This document shows positions 1 to 10,611 of a stretch of 64,000 nucleotides of DNA, piece by piece. The notes below the pieces were generated by a model. That model ran no database searches. It saw nothing but the letters and a program-made list of their open reading frames with translations, and was not told the origin of the DNA. The position numbers and the translations under genes were made by a program. The DNA is from Ceratobasidium sp. AG-K (Eukaryota > Basidiomycota > Agaricomycetes > Cantharellales > Ceratobasidiaceae). Where the stretch lies: positions 883,001 to 947,000 of the forward strand of contig JAWNGF010000015.1 of the NCBI GenBank assembly GCA_037039685.1, in the 5' to 3' direction. The number at the start of each line of letters is the position of its first letter. Position 1 is the first letter of the stretch.

Positions 1-428
1 TATGGATGAATTGTCCCCACAGCCCATATGGCTTTGCTGTCTTCTGGAGCTTTCTATTAGAAAGATCAACCTTCTATAACCTCTGCCTACAAGGTATTCA
101 TGTTTTGCTGACTGAGCATGGCACCTGATTGGCCACAATATGTATCATCCAACTGTGCAGCATTTATGCCTCTGCCTATATATACCAGCCTGCAAGCTTG
201 GACTTACTCCAGCTTGCTTTGCCTTGTCATCTCTCCCCTCAAGTTCAACTAAGTCACTTGGCCTTCAGGCCATTGCCTGAACACTAAAGCAGGCCCAAGG
301 CCATTGTCATATTGCCACTAAGGTTGCACTAGCAACTTAGCATACTGTACATAGCCCCAACGGCAGCTCAAGGCCTATGGGTGCAAACAGGCAAGGTTGT
401 CAGTTGACTGGCATAGATGGTTGCAACA
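1..428 (+). mobile_element. Partial A-like LTR at the window edge
   Basis: The stretch ends in GGTTGCAACA at 419-428, the same terminus as the A-family LTRs. It carries the same internal landmarks: a TATGGATGA stretch at the start, a TATATATA box near 178 followed by a CCAGCTTGCTTTGCC block, and a GGTTGTCA motif before the end. Aligned to the LTR block at 1280-1340, the window seems to begin roughly 75 bases into this LTR, so its 5' end and target duplication lie outside. It interrupts the C-terminal part of the hAT transposase, whose minus-strand frame stops being recognisable at about 429. Confidence 0.65.
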
Positions 429-869
429 GGAAGGTGCTAAGAATATGGTAAATGCAGCATGCCCCAAGTACTGTAACTGAATTGGCAAGTGGCCTGATCA
501 CCTGAGATGGGAACATTTTCCAAAAACACATGACTACTTGATTCTGAAGGAATGCAACATCCAAGTTACAGTCCCCAAACCATCTGAGGTTATGGTCTGG
601 ACACATAAATGCAGGAGAAATTCATGAAATCTCATAAGTAAATCTGCATCCAGCACATGGATGAGAAGTGTTACTCACCAATTGAGGTTACATACATGTC
701 TGACTCCTCTATGGCACCCATATATTTGTCAAATACAAGTAGTGCTGCTTCAGCTGCCACCTGTGTGACATGGTGAAGGCCCTGGTTAAGTATTTATTGC
801 AAATGTTGTACAATTGCGCTTGCAAGGTAAGTAACTTGGGGAGCACTTCACAAACTAGGGGAACTTCTA
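429..869 (-). pseudogene. hAT transposase, C-terminal segment
   Basis: This is the third piece of the minus-strand hAT transposase gene. Reading down from 865 the frame gives EVPLVCEVLPKLLTL, then, after a one-base frame change near 790, VAAEAALLVFDKYMG and IEESDMYVTSI. A putative intron follows (GTGAGT donor near 676), then MCPDHNLRWF. In hAT proteins this order (E-P-T-x-x-F, P-L-x-x-E-V-L-P, A-L-L-V-F-D-K-Y, then H-P-x-x-K-x-x-x-F) precedes the C-terminal dimerisation domain. The segment continues directly from the piece at 24657-25083 once the LTR block is removed. The dimerisation region itself would lie beyond the left-edge LTR. Confidence 0.6.
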
Positions 870-1562
870 TGTCTTGACCCAAGGCCCCTCCAATGGACTT
901 GGACTCCTGTCTGTTAGTCTTGTGCCTCCTTTGTTATGTGTTCCTTTGTGCATGTCCCCTTTGTCTTGCTTGCCTTTGTCAACCCACAGCCTTATGCTGC
1001 TTCTCTTTTCTTTTGTCCTATGGCTTCCTTTCTTGTCAAGTCATGTTTGTTTATAGGACATGACTCATAGAGCTTTCTGATTGGTTGAGTTATATGACTT
1101 GTTTCTTGGCATGAGCATGACTCATCCCTCTTTCTGAATATATAATGTGGCAACAACAAGCATGGTATCCCCATCTTGTTTTGCCTTGTCATTTCCCAAC
1201 AAACTGTCCCTCACTGGGTTTCCCTTAGGGTTACCTTGGATCCTCTGGCCTTAGTGCTGTTCACAGTCTACAGTTCTGTTGTGAGCTAGGCTCACCATGG
1301 ACTTGTCTTGCGCCCTCTCCCATGTTTAGTGTGGTGTATGGATGATGTGTCACCCTTTGCCCATATGGCCTTGGCTGTTTCTTGGTTTCTTTGCTTCCCT
1401 TTGCCGGTGTTCCCTTTGTCTAGCCACAAACTTGTGGCTACCTTGTTACCATCATGTAACACCAGCTGCGCTTTGAATAGAGTCATGTCACTTGATGGAG
1501 CATGACTCATGGACACCCCCTGATTGGTTAGACTGTAATGACTTGTTTCTTGTGGTGGCAGT
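870..1562 (+). mobile_element. LTR block (H plus left part of LTR D) inserted in hAT
   Basis: Together with 24361-24656 this forms a non-coding insertion of about 990 bases in the hAT gene. It begins TGTCTTGACC at 870 and ends GGTTGCAACA at 24656. The flanks are TTCTA (865-869) and TTCTG (24657-24661), a 5-bp target duplication with one transition. A second TTCTG at 1275-1279 divides it into two related LTR-like modules. Both contain ATGACTCAT, CTGATTGGTTAG-like and ATGACTTGTTTCTT blocks, followed by a TATA-like box and a CCCAGCTTG/CATCTTGTTTTGCC block. The second module, starting near 1278-1280, is split by element B at GCAGT (1558-1562). Whether this is two adjacent solo LTRs or a collapsed LTR pair is unresolved. 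Confidence 0.6.
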
Positions 1563-2009
1563 TGTCACAACCCTAGCCAAACCTTGGAGGCCAAGACTCC
1601 ACAGGTGGTAAAGATGGGGGTTGGGACAACAACAAAGGTCAAATGTATGGCACTAAGGCCTAAGTGAGTCACACAACAGAGTAGATGGGGAAAACAACAA
1701 GAGAACAAGTCTTTTAGTGACAAGACTTGTGTTGCTGGTATATATACTATCTAGAGTGGCTATGTACAATAGATAGAAGGCAACAAAGGGAAGCAAAAGA
1801 GGCAAAAGCAAGAGTTAGAGAGAAGCACTGACAAGGCAAAGGAGGTATGATAAGTCCATGGAGAACAAGGCAAAGAGACAACATGCCAGGCAGGCATGTC
1901 CCGCGATCATGGCTTACAGAAAGGCGACTAAATGCGGCAAGGCGAGCAGAACGAGACCAAACACAAGGCACACAGAGCAAGAGACAGGGAAAAGAAAAAG
2001 GTTGTGACA
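1563..2009 (-). repeat. 3' LTR of element B
   Basis: This is the 447-bp downstream LTR of B, with 10-bp inverted ends TGTCACAACC/GGTTGTGACA. Compared with the 423-bp partner at 23933-24355 it has an extra stretch (AGAACAAGTCTTTTAGTGA region near 1698) and a TATATATACTATCTAG box in place of ACATATACTATCTAG. On the minus strand it is preceded by a G run (C run 2012-2019 on plus), the likely polypurine tract. Confidence 0.92.
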
Positions 2010-2033
2010 CTACCCCCCCTTCTAGGACGGGGC

Positions 2034-2534
2034 TTACTCTACACAGGACAAAACAGATGACCCACAACTAACCAAAACAAACTCCTCCTCATTGTTCAAC
2101 ACAAAAGGGTCCTCCACTGCTCCAGTACATTTCCAAACATCCTCCTTGTTGTCATCAGTCAAATCAATGATGGGCTCTTTGTGCCCAGGACCCTTGGTCA
2201 GGTCAATGACCTGGAAGGGGTCTTGGAGACCCAGCCTGGAACGCCTCAAGGCATCCATGATTTCCCAGGCATTGTGGATGTCCTGGGCCTTGTGGGCAAT
2301 CCAGTTATTCCACTGGACAAGGGGGTAACCAACAAAAGAACAAGGGGGGTGCCAGTGATGTGAGCGGGCTCCAATGATGAAGTAGAACACCTGCTGCATC
2401 ACAGAGTGCCAATACTGGCCGTTTTTGAGGGGGGGGATGACTTCAAGCATCCGCTTGAAGGAGGCCAAGCATGTATAGAGGTCCTGATAGATGTGGACCA
2501 TGCAGGTGTTGGGAGAAAGGGTAAAGGCAGACAT
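2034..2534 (-). CDS. Accessory ORF3 of element B (SIM-like motifs)
   Basis: An open reading frame of 166 codons between the chromodomain and the 3' LTR of B. The protein has no similarity I recognise. It contains an aromatic stretch (HHWHPPCSFVGYPLVQWNNW) and an acidic C-terminal half with QVIDLTK and PIIDLTDDNKED. Both resemble SUMO-interacting motifs (hydrophobic core V/I-I-D-L-T next to acids). Element C's ORF3 in the same place also has an N-P-I-D-L-T-x-E-E-D motif. The frame is open although the neighbouring pol is broken by several stops. Expression and function are unproven; the SIM reading comes from sequence only. Confidence 0.5.
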   Translation of the reverse strand: MSAFTLSPNTCMVHIYQDLYTCLASFKRMLEVIPPLKNGQYWHSVMQQVFYFIIGARSHHWHPPCSFVGYPLVQWNNWIAHKAQDIHNAWEIMDALRRSRLGLQDPFQVIDLTKGPGHKEPIIDLTDDNKEDVWKCTGAVEDPFVLNNEEEFVLVSCGSSVLSCVE

Positions 2535-2568
2535 TGCGCAGCAAATGAAGCAAGGGTAGGAGGTGGTT

Positions 2569-3139
2569 TTAGCACAGGAGGGAGGAAAGTAAAAACTTTT
2601 TGATGAGGAACTTGGATCCCGGCTGCACTTTTATACACTTAGAATGCCTAATGGGTTGTTCTTCCTTCTGTTCAGCCGCCAAGTCCTCCTTTGTTTCCTC
2701 ACAGTGCCGCTTCCTGGTAACCTTGGGGACTTCCATGATGGCTTCAGGATGTTCCAGATGGAACTCCTTGATGGGTTCTGATGCATTGCCATGGTTTTCC
2801 AGAGGTTCCCAAGAATCATGTTCTGCTGTGTAACCTTTCCACTTGACAAAGTATTCCAAAAATCCCATCTTGATCCTGGAGCTCTGTATTCTTTTGACCT
2901 CCTATTCCTCCTCCCCTTCAGGTGTTTCTATAGGGGGGGGTGGTTCCACATGGCAACCCTCAATCTTGTCCTCCTCATACTTGGCCAGCCGCAAGACATT
3001 GACTACCAGGTGCATGCTCATGGAAGGTGGGAGTTCCAGTTGATATTCATTTCTTCCTACTGCTTCCAGAATTGTGAATGGTCCAAGGCATTTATGCAGG
3101 AGTTTCAGGGATGGTCAATTGGTTGTTATAAGATTGTGG
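2569..3139 (-). pseudogene. Element B pol C-terminus with chromodomain
   Basis: This minus-strand segment is the continuation of B's integrase after removal of element A. The integrase tail (QPIDHP..., LELPPSMSMHLVVNVLRL) has stops. It is followed by a chromodomain with FVKWKGYTAEHDSWEP and an ENHGNASEPIKEFH helix, the classic W-x-G-Y/W-E-P arrangement. In chromoviruses the chromodomain tethers integrase to methylated histone tails. The open part reads MGFLEYFVKWKGY onward and ends at 2569. Confidence 0.8.
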
Positions 3140-3637
3140 TGTCATGACCTGTCCCTCCCTCTGTCCCTGTTTGCAGTCTTGTGGCTTGTACTGGTGCCTT
3201 AAGCGCCCTTTCTCTCTATAGAGCCCTCTCCCTCAATTAGTGAGGTGTACGGATGATGTGTTACCATGAGTCTTATGACTCATGCTGTCTTCTATTGGCT
3301 GGCCTGCGCAGCCTGCTTTATGACTTGGACTTTGACTCAGACTTGTGACTCATGTATATACTATGACTCACTTTCTCTCTGAGTATATATACTGGCTTGC
3401 ATGCATGGTATTCCCCAGCTTGCTTTGCCTTGTCAACTCTCCCTGCAGTGTGATCAGAGGCACTTGGCTACTTAGCCTTTAGCACAGCCACTTGGACTTA
3501 GGAGCTAGTGACTTGTACTGACAAGACTAGCGTTTGTCCACCTTAGTGATAGAGTCTTAGAATACTTATCACATATTGTTCCCACATCTCAAAGGGCATT
3601 AGCAGTTGTCAACCATAGGCATTAGCAGGTTGCAACA
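3140..3637 (+). repeat. 5' LTR of element A
   Basis: 498 bp, beginning TGTCATGACC and ending GGTTGCAACA. It carries three spaced TGACTCA/ATGACTC motifs (about 3270-3370), which resemble AP-1/Gcn4-type sites. A TATATATACTGGCTTGC box near 3384 precedes CCCAGCTTGCTTTGCC, a plausible core promoter and start region shared with the related LTRs in this window. Confidence 0.93.
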
Positions 3638-3693
3638 TTGCAAAGCAAGCAACAAGTACACTGAGCCACAAGAAAACAAACTCATGTGACAAC

Positions 3694-5874
3694 ATGGACA
3701 ATCAATCCTCAAGTGCAGCGTCTCAAAGGAGCAAGGCTCCAACCAGCACAATAGTCAAGATCCAATCAAACCCCTCAAGGGGAGCAAGAGAATGGGCAGG
3801 TGACTGGACTGCGCCACTGAGAAACGCCAGCCACCTATCAAGACCCCCTTCCACCAGCGTCCCAGGAGGAATTGGCAATATTATCAAAACATCAGGAACT
3901 CAAGAAGAACCCAGGGGTTCAAATGAGCAATGGTCCACCTCACCAACAATTCAAGTAGTTGAAAATCCAATCAACCCGCCACCACCACCAGCATCAGTTG
4001 TCACTTTCCACAGGGAAAGTGTGATTAGCCCTAGGGCTGTGTGTGTGATCAGGATACCAGGACCACTTAGAAACATTACCTCAGGACCATCAAACATTGG
4101 AACAACAGGGACTAGACACCCCTTAGCGTTTCCTGACTTTGGAATGCAATTTCCACCCCCGGTAGCTACCCCAACCTTCACTCCGGCATCCATGCCACCA
4201 CTAGTAGAAGTCCCTATGACTCACAGTGCCCTGAGCGTGCCATCAACCTTCCAATCACAAGGAAGCATTGAGTCAATTTCACAGGATGAGGGACTGAGGC
4301 AAGAACGACTGATGGAAAATATGGGGGGAAATCCAATCCAAGCCCTGGAAAGGATCTTCAATCCCCTTCAGGTCCAATATCAACAGGAGAACGCAGTCCA
4401 AGCGCTTAGAATTGAAGGGTTGGAACAATGATGGGATCTACAAACCCAAGACACTACAAACATGATGCAGCAAATTGAGTGCATTGTGTCTAGAACCAAA
4501 GATGGAGTCAACACTTTCTATGAAAGGCTTAGGAATGTGGATCGCATTCCACAGCAAATCGTTGAAGTCTTCAAATGATTGGTTGAAAATTCCGAGCAAA
4601 TCAACAATTGGTTGAACAATTTTGATCTCCTGAAGAATCAAACCTTGCAAGGACAAACCCAGCGTATTGCACACATTGAAGAAACTCTAGGAAGGATGGC
4701 GGAAGGAATGAGAAACATGACCATCACCCTTGGAAGGATTGATGAGGGAGTTACCAATCAATTCCAGGATCAAACCACTAGAATGCAAGAAGTCTGTCGA
4801 TGAACCAGGGAAACATTTGACCTTCTCAAACAGATTGGTGCCAATGCCCAAGCAGAATCCAAACACTGAAAGGAAGAGTCACAACAAACCTCCGTTGTTG
4901 TCCCACAATGAAGAGAGCCACCTCCTCATCTTCCACCACAGGGACAACGATCACCCTCATTTGAGGTACAAGGACAATCTGGGTATCAAATCAGGGATGA
5001 AGGAAGAACCTTTATCATCCAAACAAATCAAGGAGGCAACAGAGGAAACTCAGGACCATGCATCAAAATGCCAAAAGCTTTTGAAGGAACCAGGGGAACT
5101 GCAGCCAAAACCTTCCTCACAAGAATGAAGGCCTATTTTCGTCTGAATCCTACCCAGTATGACACAGATGAATGGCGCATTGTTGCAGTATTGATGAACA
5201 TGGCAGAAGGCCCTGCCAGAAATTGGGCACAGCCAGTTCTGAACAGGTACAATGACAACCTAGACCATCCATGGTTAGACTCATAGGATGCTTTCCAAGA
5301 AGCTTACAACAGACAATGGAGCAATCCCAGCAAGAAGGTTCAAGCTGAACAGTGGATCCAATGACTTTACCAAAACAAGAGCGTATCCAAATATGTCTCT
5401 GACTTCCAACTTCTTTCCCAAGAACTTGACTGGAACAACGCGGCCCTAGCAGCATGATTCAGGCAAGGCCCAAATTGCTTCATCAAAGCAGAACTTGTTT
5501 GTGAGGAACTTAAGGATAGAGCAGGAGCAGAACAACGAGACCTCGAAGGATGGATCAACATTGCCCTACAAGTGGAAGAGATCAACAAACTAACCAATCC
5601 AGTTAGGACAAAGAAGAAGAACAAGCAACAAACACAAGAAGGTTCTAGGACCCAGAAAATCAAGGTAGACTTGGTCCCAAAGGAAGAAAAGAAACACCAA
5701 AGAGAGAACAACCTTTGTATCAAATGCGGAGGGACAGGGCACAATCTAGCCAATTGCTCCAAGGAATGGACCTACAAGGAGAAAGGAAAGAAGCCTGTGA
5801 AAGGAAAAGCCATAGAACTCAAAGTTGAGAAAGTGGATGAGAACGGATCCACCAATTCTGAGTTGGAAAACTAG
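3694..5874 (+). pseudogene. Element A gag (degenerate)
   Basis: It starts with ATG at 3694, 57 bases after the 5' LTR. The first 245 codons are open, Pro/Ser-rich and probably disordered. After that the frame is broken by stops at about 4429, 4576, 4801, 4867, 5284, 5362 and 5455. Nearly all are TGA where CGA would fit. The capsid-like part includes FLTRMKAYFRLNP and NMAEGPARNWAQ (about 5115-5230), typical of Gypsy gag. A CCHC zinc knuckle CIKCGGTGHNLANC lies near 5718-5759, so the 3' end near 5872 marks the end of gag. Confidence 0.85.
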
Positions 5875-5891
5875 ATGGGCATCTCTCCACC

Positions 5892-8800
5892 ATGTGTGAA
5901 GATGCCCCAATTTCCTCTCTGCAAAATGTATACTATTGCAAGGCTACAAATGAAACACCCATGGTATACACAACTGCAGAGGGAATCACAGAAAAAATCT
6001 CAACTCTCATTGACTCCAGCTCTTCTAGAAACTTCATCAACCTGAACTTTGCCAAGGAAAACAACATCCCTTTGATCAAATTACAAAGCCCCAGAAGCAT
6101 TGAAACCATTGATGGAAAAGCACAAAAGGATCAAATCCGGTTCAGGTGCCCCCTGAAATTTGATCTGGAAGGAAGAACTTTCAACCAGAAATTCTATGTC
6201 ATGAACACCGGCACACAACCTATGATTTAGGGATGCCATGGCTGAAGGAAACCAACCCCAAGATATCTTGGTCTCCTTTTGCTATGAAATGGAAAACAGA
6301 AGATCCCCTTGTTGCCAAAGCAGGAATGCTTCAGGAGCTACCCAAGGAACTTGAAGAATTCAAGGACGTCTTTGACAAAGAAAAGTACGACAAGCTCCCT
6401 GAACATAGAGAATGGGACTGTAGAATCAACTTCTATGACAACAACCAGCTTCCAAAACCAAGGAAGGCCTACCCTCTGTCACCAAGATAAAGAGAAGCAA
6501 CAAGGGAGTACATTGAGACCAAACTCTGGTCAGGATGTATCAGGCCAAGCAAATCTCCCCTAGCTGCAGGCCTTTTTTTGTCAAAAAAGCCCTGAATGAA
6601 GGACAAACCATCCCTGACCTATGTCCTGTTGTCAATTACAGAGGAGCAAATGAAGAAACTATCCTGGACTGCTATCCTATTCCACTCCTTGAGCAACTTC
6701 TTGAAATTTTCAAGAAGACTGGGGAAAATTCAAAAGAAGAACTATTCATTACCTCACTTGATCTGAAGAATGGCTTCAGGAATGTCAGAATCAGAGAGGG
6801 AGACGAATGGAAAACAGCATTTATCATCTCAGAAGGACTTTTCATATACACTGTGATGGCCTTTGGCCTCAAGAATGCACCATCTACTTTCCAAAGAATG
6901 ATGGACCACATCTTCAGGGACATGATTGGAGTGAAGATTGTGATCTACATTGATGACATCCTTATTATTTCTCAAGGAAGAGATTAACACACCATAGATA
7001 TCAAGGAAGTCTTGCAATGATTGAGGAAGAACAACCTTGTTGGAAACCTGAAGAAGTGTACCTTCTATGGAAAGAGAGCCAATTGGGTCGGATTCATTGT
7101 CGACAAGGATGGCATTTCTATGAACAAGGACAAGATCAAAACTATCCAAGAATGGCCTACTCCCAAATCCATGAAACAACTACAGGTGTTCATTGGTTTC
7201 TGCAACTTCTATAGGAGATTTGTGGTGTCCTTTTCCTCAATTGTCAAGCCCCTGACTCAACTGACAAACAAAGACAGGAAGTGGGAATGGAGCTCTGAAC
7301 ACCAGGAAGCCTTTGACTCCCTGAAAGGTGTCATATCAAGAGTACCAGTGCTTGCACATCCCAACAAATCAAAGCAGTACTTCCTTGAGACATATGCCTC
7401 AGGAGTTGCAATGAGGGCTATTCTTAGCCAGCAACAAAAAGACAGATACTGACATCCAGTAGGGTTTCTTTCAAAAAGCTTCAAAGAAGTGGAGCTAAAT
7501 TACAACACACATGACAAGGAGCTTCTTGCCATCATAGAAGCATTGCAACACCGGCGCATTCACCTTGAAGGAACAAAGGAACCAATAGTGATCTACACAG
7601 ATCACAAAAACCTTACTTACTGGCAGAAGGCCAGCACCTTCAACCGACAACACAACAGATGGCTCCTCATGCTGGCAAGCTACAACTTTGAAATCCACTA
7701 CAGACCAGGTAAAATGTCGGAGAAACCAGTCATTCTTTTCAGAAGAAGCAATCACAATGACATTGCTTCTGCGGAGCAAGTGATGATCTCTGCCAAAAAT
7801 TTCAAAGGATTCTCAGCCTTGATGAGTGACAACATTATTGCGGAAATAAAGGAGGCTCTGGGAGAAGATGAATGCCTGAAAACCCTGATCAAAAGTACAG
7901 AGGGAAAGGAAGATCTACCCCCCTCCATGAAAAAGCAGTTCAAAGACTACAAAATGAGCAAAGATCTCCTCTGGTACCAAGGAAGAATTGTTGTACCAGA
8001 TGAAAAGGACATCAAATTGAAACTTCTGAAGCTCTATCATGACTTGCCCATTGCTGGCCACCAAGGACAGGCCAGAACTCTAGAACTCATTTCTAGAAAC
8101 CACTACTGGCCAGGCATGAAAGCCCAAGTCAACAAGTATGTTGACAGCTGCAAAGTGTGCCAAAGGGGGAAGGGAAGCAAAGGACACCTCTCTCTCAAAC
8201 CCTTGCCCATCCCAGAGAAACCTTGGGAAAACATCACATATGATTTCATTGTGAAATTACCAAAGTCACAAGGGTTTGACAGTGTCCTTGTCATGATGGA
8301 CCGCTTTTCCAGAATGGCACACTTCATTCCCTGCAAGGAGTCCACAAACTCCGAAGAGCTGGCTGATATTTTTGTGAAAGAAGTATGGCAACTTCATGGT
8401 TTCCCCAAAACCACTGTTTCAGATAGAGGAACCACCTTCAAATCACACTTCCTGGAAGCTGTCTACAAGCAGTTGGGAATTCAGGGAACTTTCTCCACTG
8501 CCTTCCATCCCAAAACTGATGGTCTTGTAGAAAGAACAAACCAGTGGCTTGAAGGATGGATTTGCATCTTTGGAAACCACAAACAGGATGAATGGGCAAA
8601 ATGGTTACCCATCACCAAATTCTGCCACAACAACCACAAAAATCGAGTCACAAACAACTCCCCCTTTGAGGTTATCTGTGGTATGACTCCCAAATGGTCT
8701 ATTGAGGACTATGTCACTCGCTCTCCAGAAGGAGACAAGTGGACAAAGGACATGGAGGCTGTGTAGGAAGAAACAAAGGCCCTGATGGAATATCATCAAT

Positions 8801-9390
8801 CAAGAGAAGAAACCCCAAAAACACAATTCAAAGAAGGAGACAACATCTGGCTCTTGACTACCAACATCACCACAAGGCGCCCAAGCAAAAAGCTTGACAA
8901 CAAGAAGCCAGGTCCCTTTGTTGTGAAAAAACAAATCTCCTCACACGCCTACCAACTTGATCTCCCCAGAACCATGCGTATCCACAACGTCTTCCATGGG
9001 AACATGTTGACTCCCTACACTGAAGATCTAGACTTCCAATGAAATCAGCCCTGACCTCCGCCAATCATGACTGAAGAAGGCAAAGAGGAGTATGAAGTTG
9101 AAAAAATTGTGGATTGATACCAAGATCCTGATGGGCTGAAATACCACATCAGATGGAAAGGTTATAGTCCCCTGGAACACACAGAAGAACCGGCAGAGAA
9201 CTTTGCCGAGCTGACTCATGTCTTGAGAAAGTTCCAGAAGGACTTTCCCACCAGCCCACTCCCTCAGAATTTCACTCCCTCTAGGTACAAAAAGGTGAAG
9301 GGAAAGGCGGGAGAGGTCATCCCTCCAGCTTTTCAGCCAACCACTACTAGTTCACTGCCAAACACTCCTACAACAAACTTCTTTCTTACT
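5892..9390 (+). pseudogene. Element A pol: PR-RT-RNase H-IN-chromodomain (degenerate)
   Basis: Domains in order: protease near 6010 with LIDSSSSRNF in place of the usual D-S/T-G; reverse transcriptase 6330-7270 with YIDDILII at about 6946; RNase H starting near 7380 with LETYASGVAM where an Asp is expected; integrase 8030-8750 with the zinc-binding H-H-C-C (VDSCKVCQRGKG near 8140) and DDE residues in YDFIVKLP, VSDRGTTF and DGLVERTNQW; chromodomain 9080-9255 with YHIRWKGYSPLEHTEEP. Stops fall at about 6228, 6488, 6985, 7018, 7450, 8764, 9040, 9052 and 9116. The integrase block 7489-8766 (425 codons) is uninterrupted. The element could not make pol by itself. Confidence 0.9.
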
Positions 9391-9398
9391 CACCAACA

Positions 9399-10571
9399 AT
9401 GCCTGCAGCTCGCTCCGCTGCCTTCTCCCAAGTCCCTGCTTACAAGAAAGCTAGGTCCTATGGAAAGGCCCTCAAGCTCGCCGGACCAGGCGAATTTGCA
9501 GTCAAAAACCGGGACACTGCTCCCTGGTCCCTCAATGAGGGCAAGGCCCTTGCCAAAAACCTGGAGCCAGGCATCCAATTGGGGTACATCCTCCTGCAAG
9601 AGCAACCAACCATCACATGGGACAAACAGCGCAAGTCCCTCATTGTTCCCCGTCTTGGCTCCCTTCTTTGGGTCAGCCACCCCAACAGCCAACCATCTGA
9701 TCCCACTGACATTGGCTGCAACAAGTACTACCACTGCCGCAGCTGCATTGGACTTACGGTCCATGATGTTGTCCTCAAGAGTGTTGATGCCTGGAACTGT
9801 GACACCAGGTACAAGTGGGAAGGGGACCAATGGTTCAAGCAAGAGAAGGACCCTTGCCTCGCCATGGGCAGCGGACACTGCGACAAAGAAGGAATCTGGT
9901 GGTGCCCATGCACTATGGACTTCAAGTCAGGATGGCCAATGGACTGTGAGTTCAAACAACTACCTGTCCCCTCAAATACTTGCCCAAGAGACAATCCCTC
10001 CTTCAATGCCATCAACTGGTCACAAGGCGCTGACGGGAGTGGACACATCAACCTGGTGGGACAGCCAATGGAAGACGTCAATGAGGAGGTTGTCAAAGTT
10101 CCCCCAGCACCCCCAAGTTCCAAAGATGGGAACAACATTCCCGCCCCTCCCCACATAACCAATGAGGAGGCCAAACAAGTCAAACAGGAATGGGAAGCCA
10201 CCTGGGACAAGGCTCAAGCCAATGTCAAAGCTCTTATTGCCAACGTTGGCAATGCCATTGCCAACTTGGAACCACACCCCGCAGCCAACCAAATGCCATG
10301 CAATGCCAACGTCCTCAAGGCGTACGGCCTTGTCCAATCCGGGTTGTGGAGCGTCCAGCAGCTCAACAAATGGCTTGACCATAAGCAAGAACAGTGGTCC
10401 AAATGGGAAGCAGCAGAGCTCGAGCACCTCCAAGAACAGCACCAAGACAAGCTTGACTGCCTCTACCAGGAGAAGTGGGACCAAATGAACATGGTCCTGG
10501 AGGCAGATATGCACACTCTTGCAGAATGTGTTGGGTGGCTGGTACTGAAGGAATGGGTTGCCTGCAAATAG
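9399..10571 (+). CDS. Accessory ORF3 of element A, intact
   Basis: A complete 390-codon frame with an ATG at 9399, placed after the chromodomain and 40 bases before the 3' LTR. It is the only long undamaged frame of element A. The N-terminus MPAARSAAF resembles MPAVTRSTI of element C's ORF3. A Cys/His-rich region follows (CNKYYHCRSC near codon 108; further Cys around CDTRYKW, GHCDKEGIWWCPC and MDCEF), which could bind zinc. The middle is Pro-rich. The C-terminal third is helical and Trp-rich (QEWEATWDK, KWLDHKQEQWSKWEAAE, YQEKWDQ). The pol frame also runs open across its first 760 bases. I know no family for it; a role in assembly, targeting or silencing escape is conjecture. Confidence 0.7.
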   Translation: MPAARSAAFSQVPAYKKARSYGKALKLAGPGEFAVKNRDTAPWSLNEGKALAKNLEPGIQLGYILLQEQPTITWDKQRKSLIVPRLGSLLWVSHPNSQPSDPTDIGCNKYYHCRSCIGLTVHDVVLKSVDAWNCDTRYKWEGDQWFKQEKDPCLAMGSGHCDKEGIWWCPCTMDFKSGWPMDCEFKQLPVPSNTCPRDNPSFNAINWSQGADGSGHINLVGQPMEDVNEEVVKVPPAPPSSKDGNNIPAPPHITNEEAKQVKQEWEATWDKAQANVKALIANVGNAIANLEPHPAANQMPCNANVLKAYGLVQSGLWSVQQLNKWLDHKQEQWSKWEAAELEHLQEQHQDKLDCLYQEKWDQMNMVLEADMHTLAECVGWLVLKEWVACK

Positions 10572-10611
10572 GCAACTGCACTCCACTACACTTGCCTTTG
10601 TGGGGGGGCAA

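Noticed and set aside
9223..10158. 311-codon plus-strand frame after the element A chromodomain as a separate gene
   Set aside because: It is the pol frame running on over ORF3. The composition is low-complexity Ser/Thr/Pro and there is no ATG after the chromodomain that makes sense. I kept ORF3 (9399-10571) and noted the overlap as a finding.
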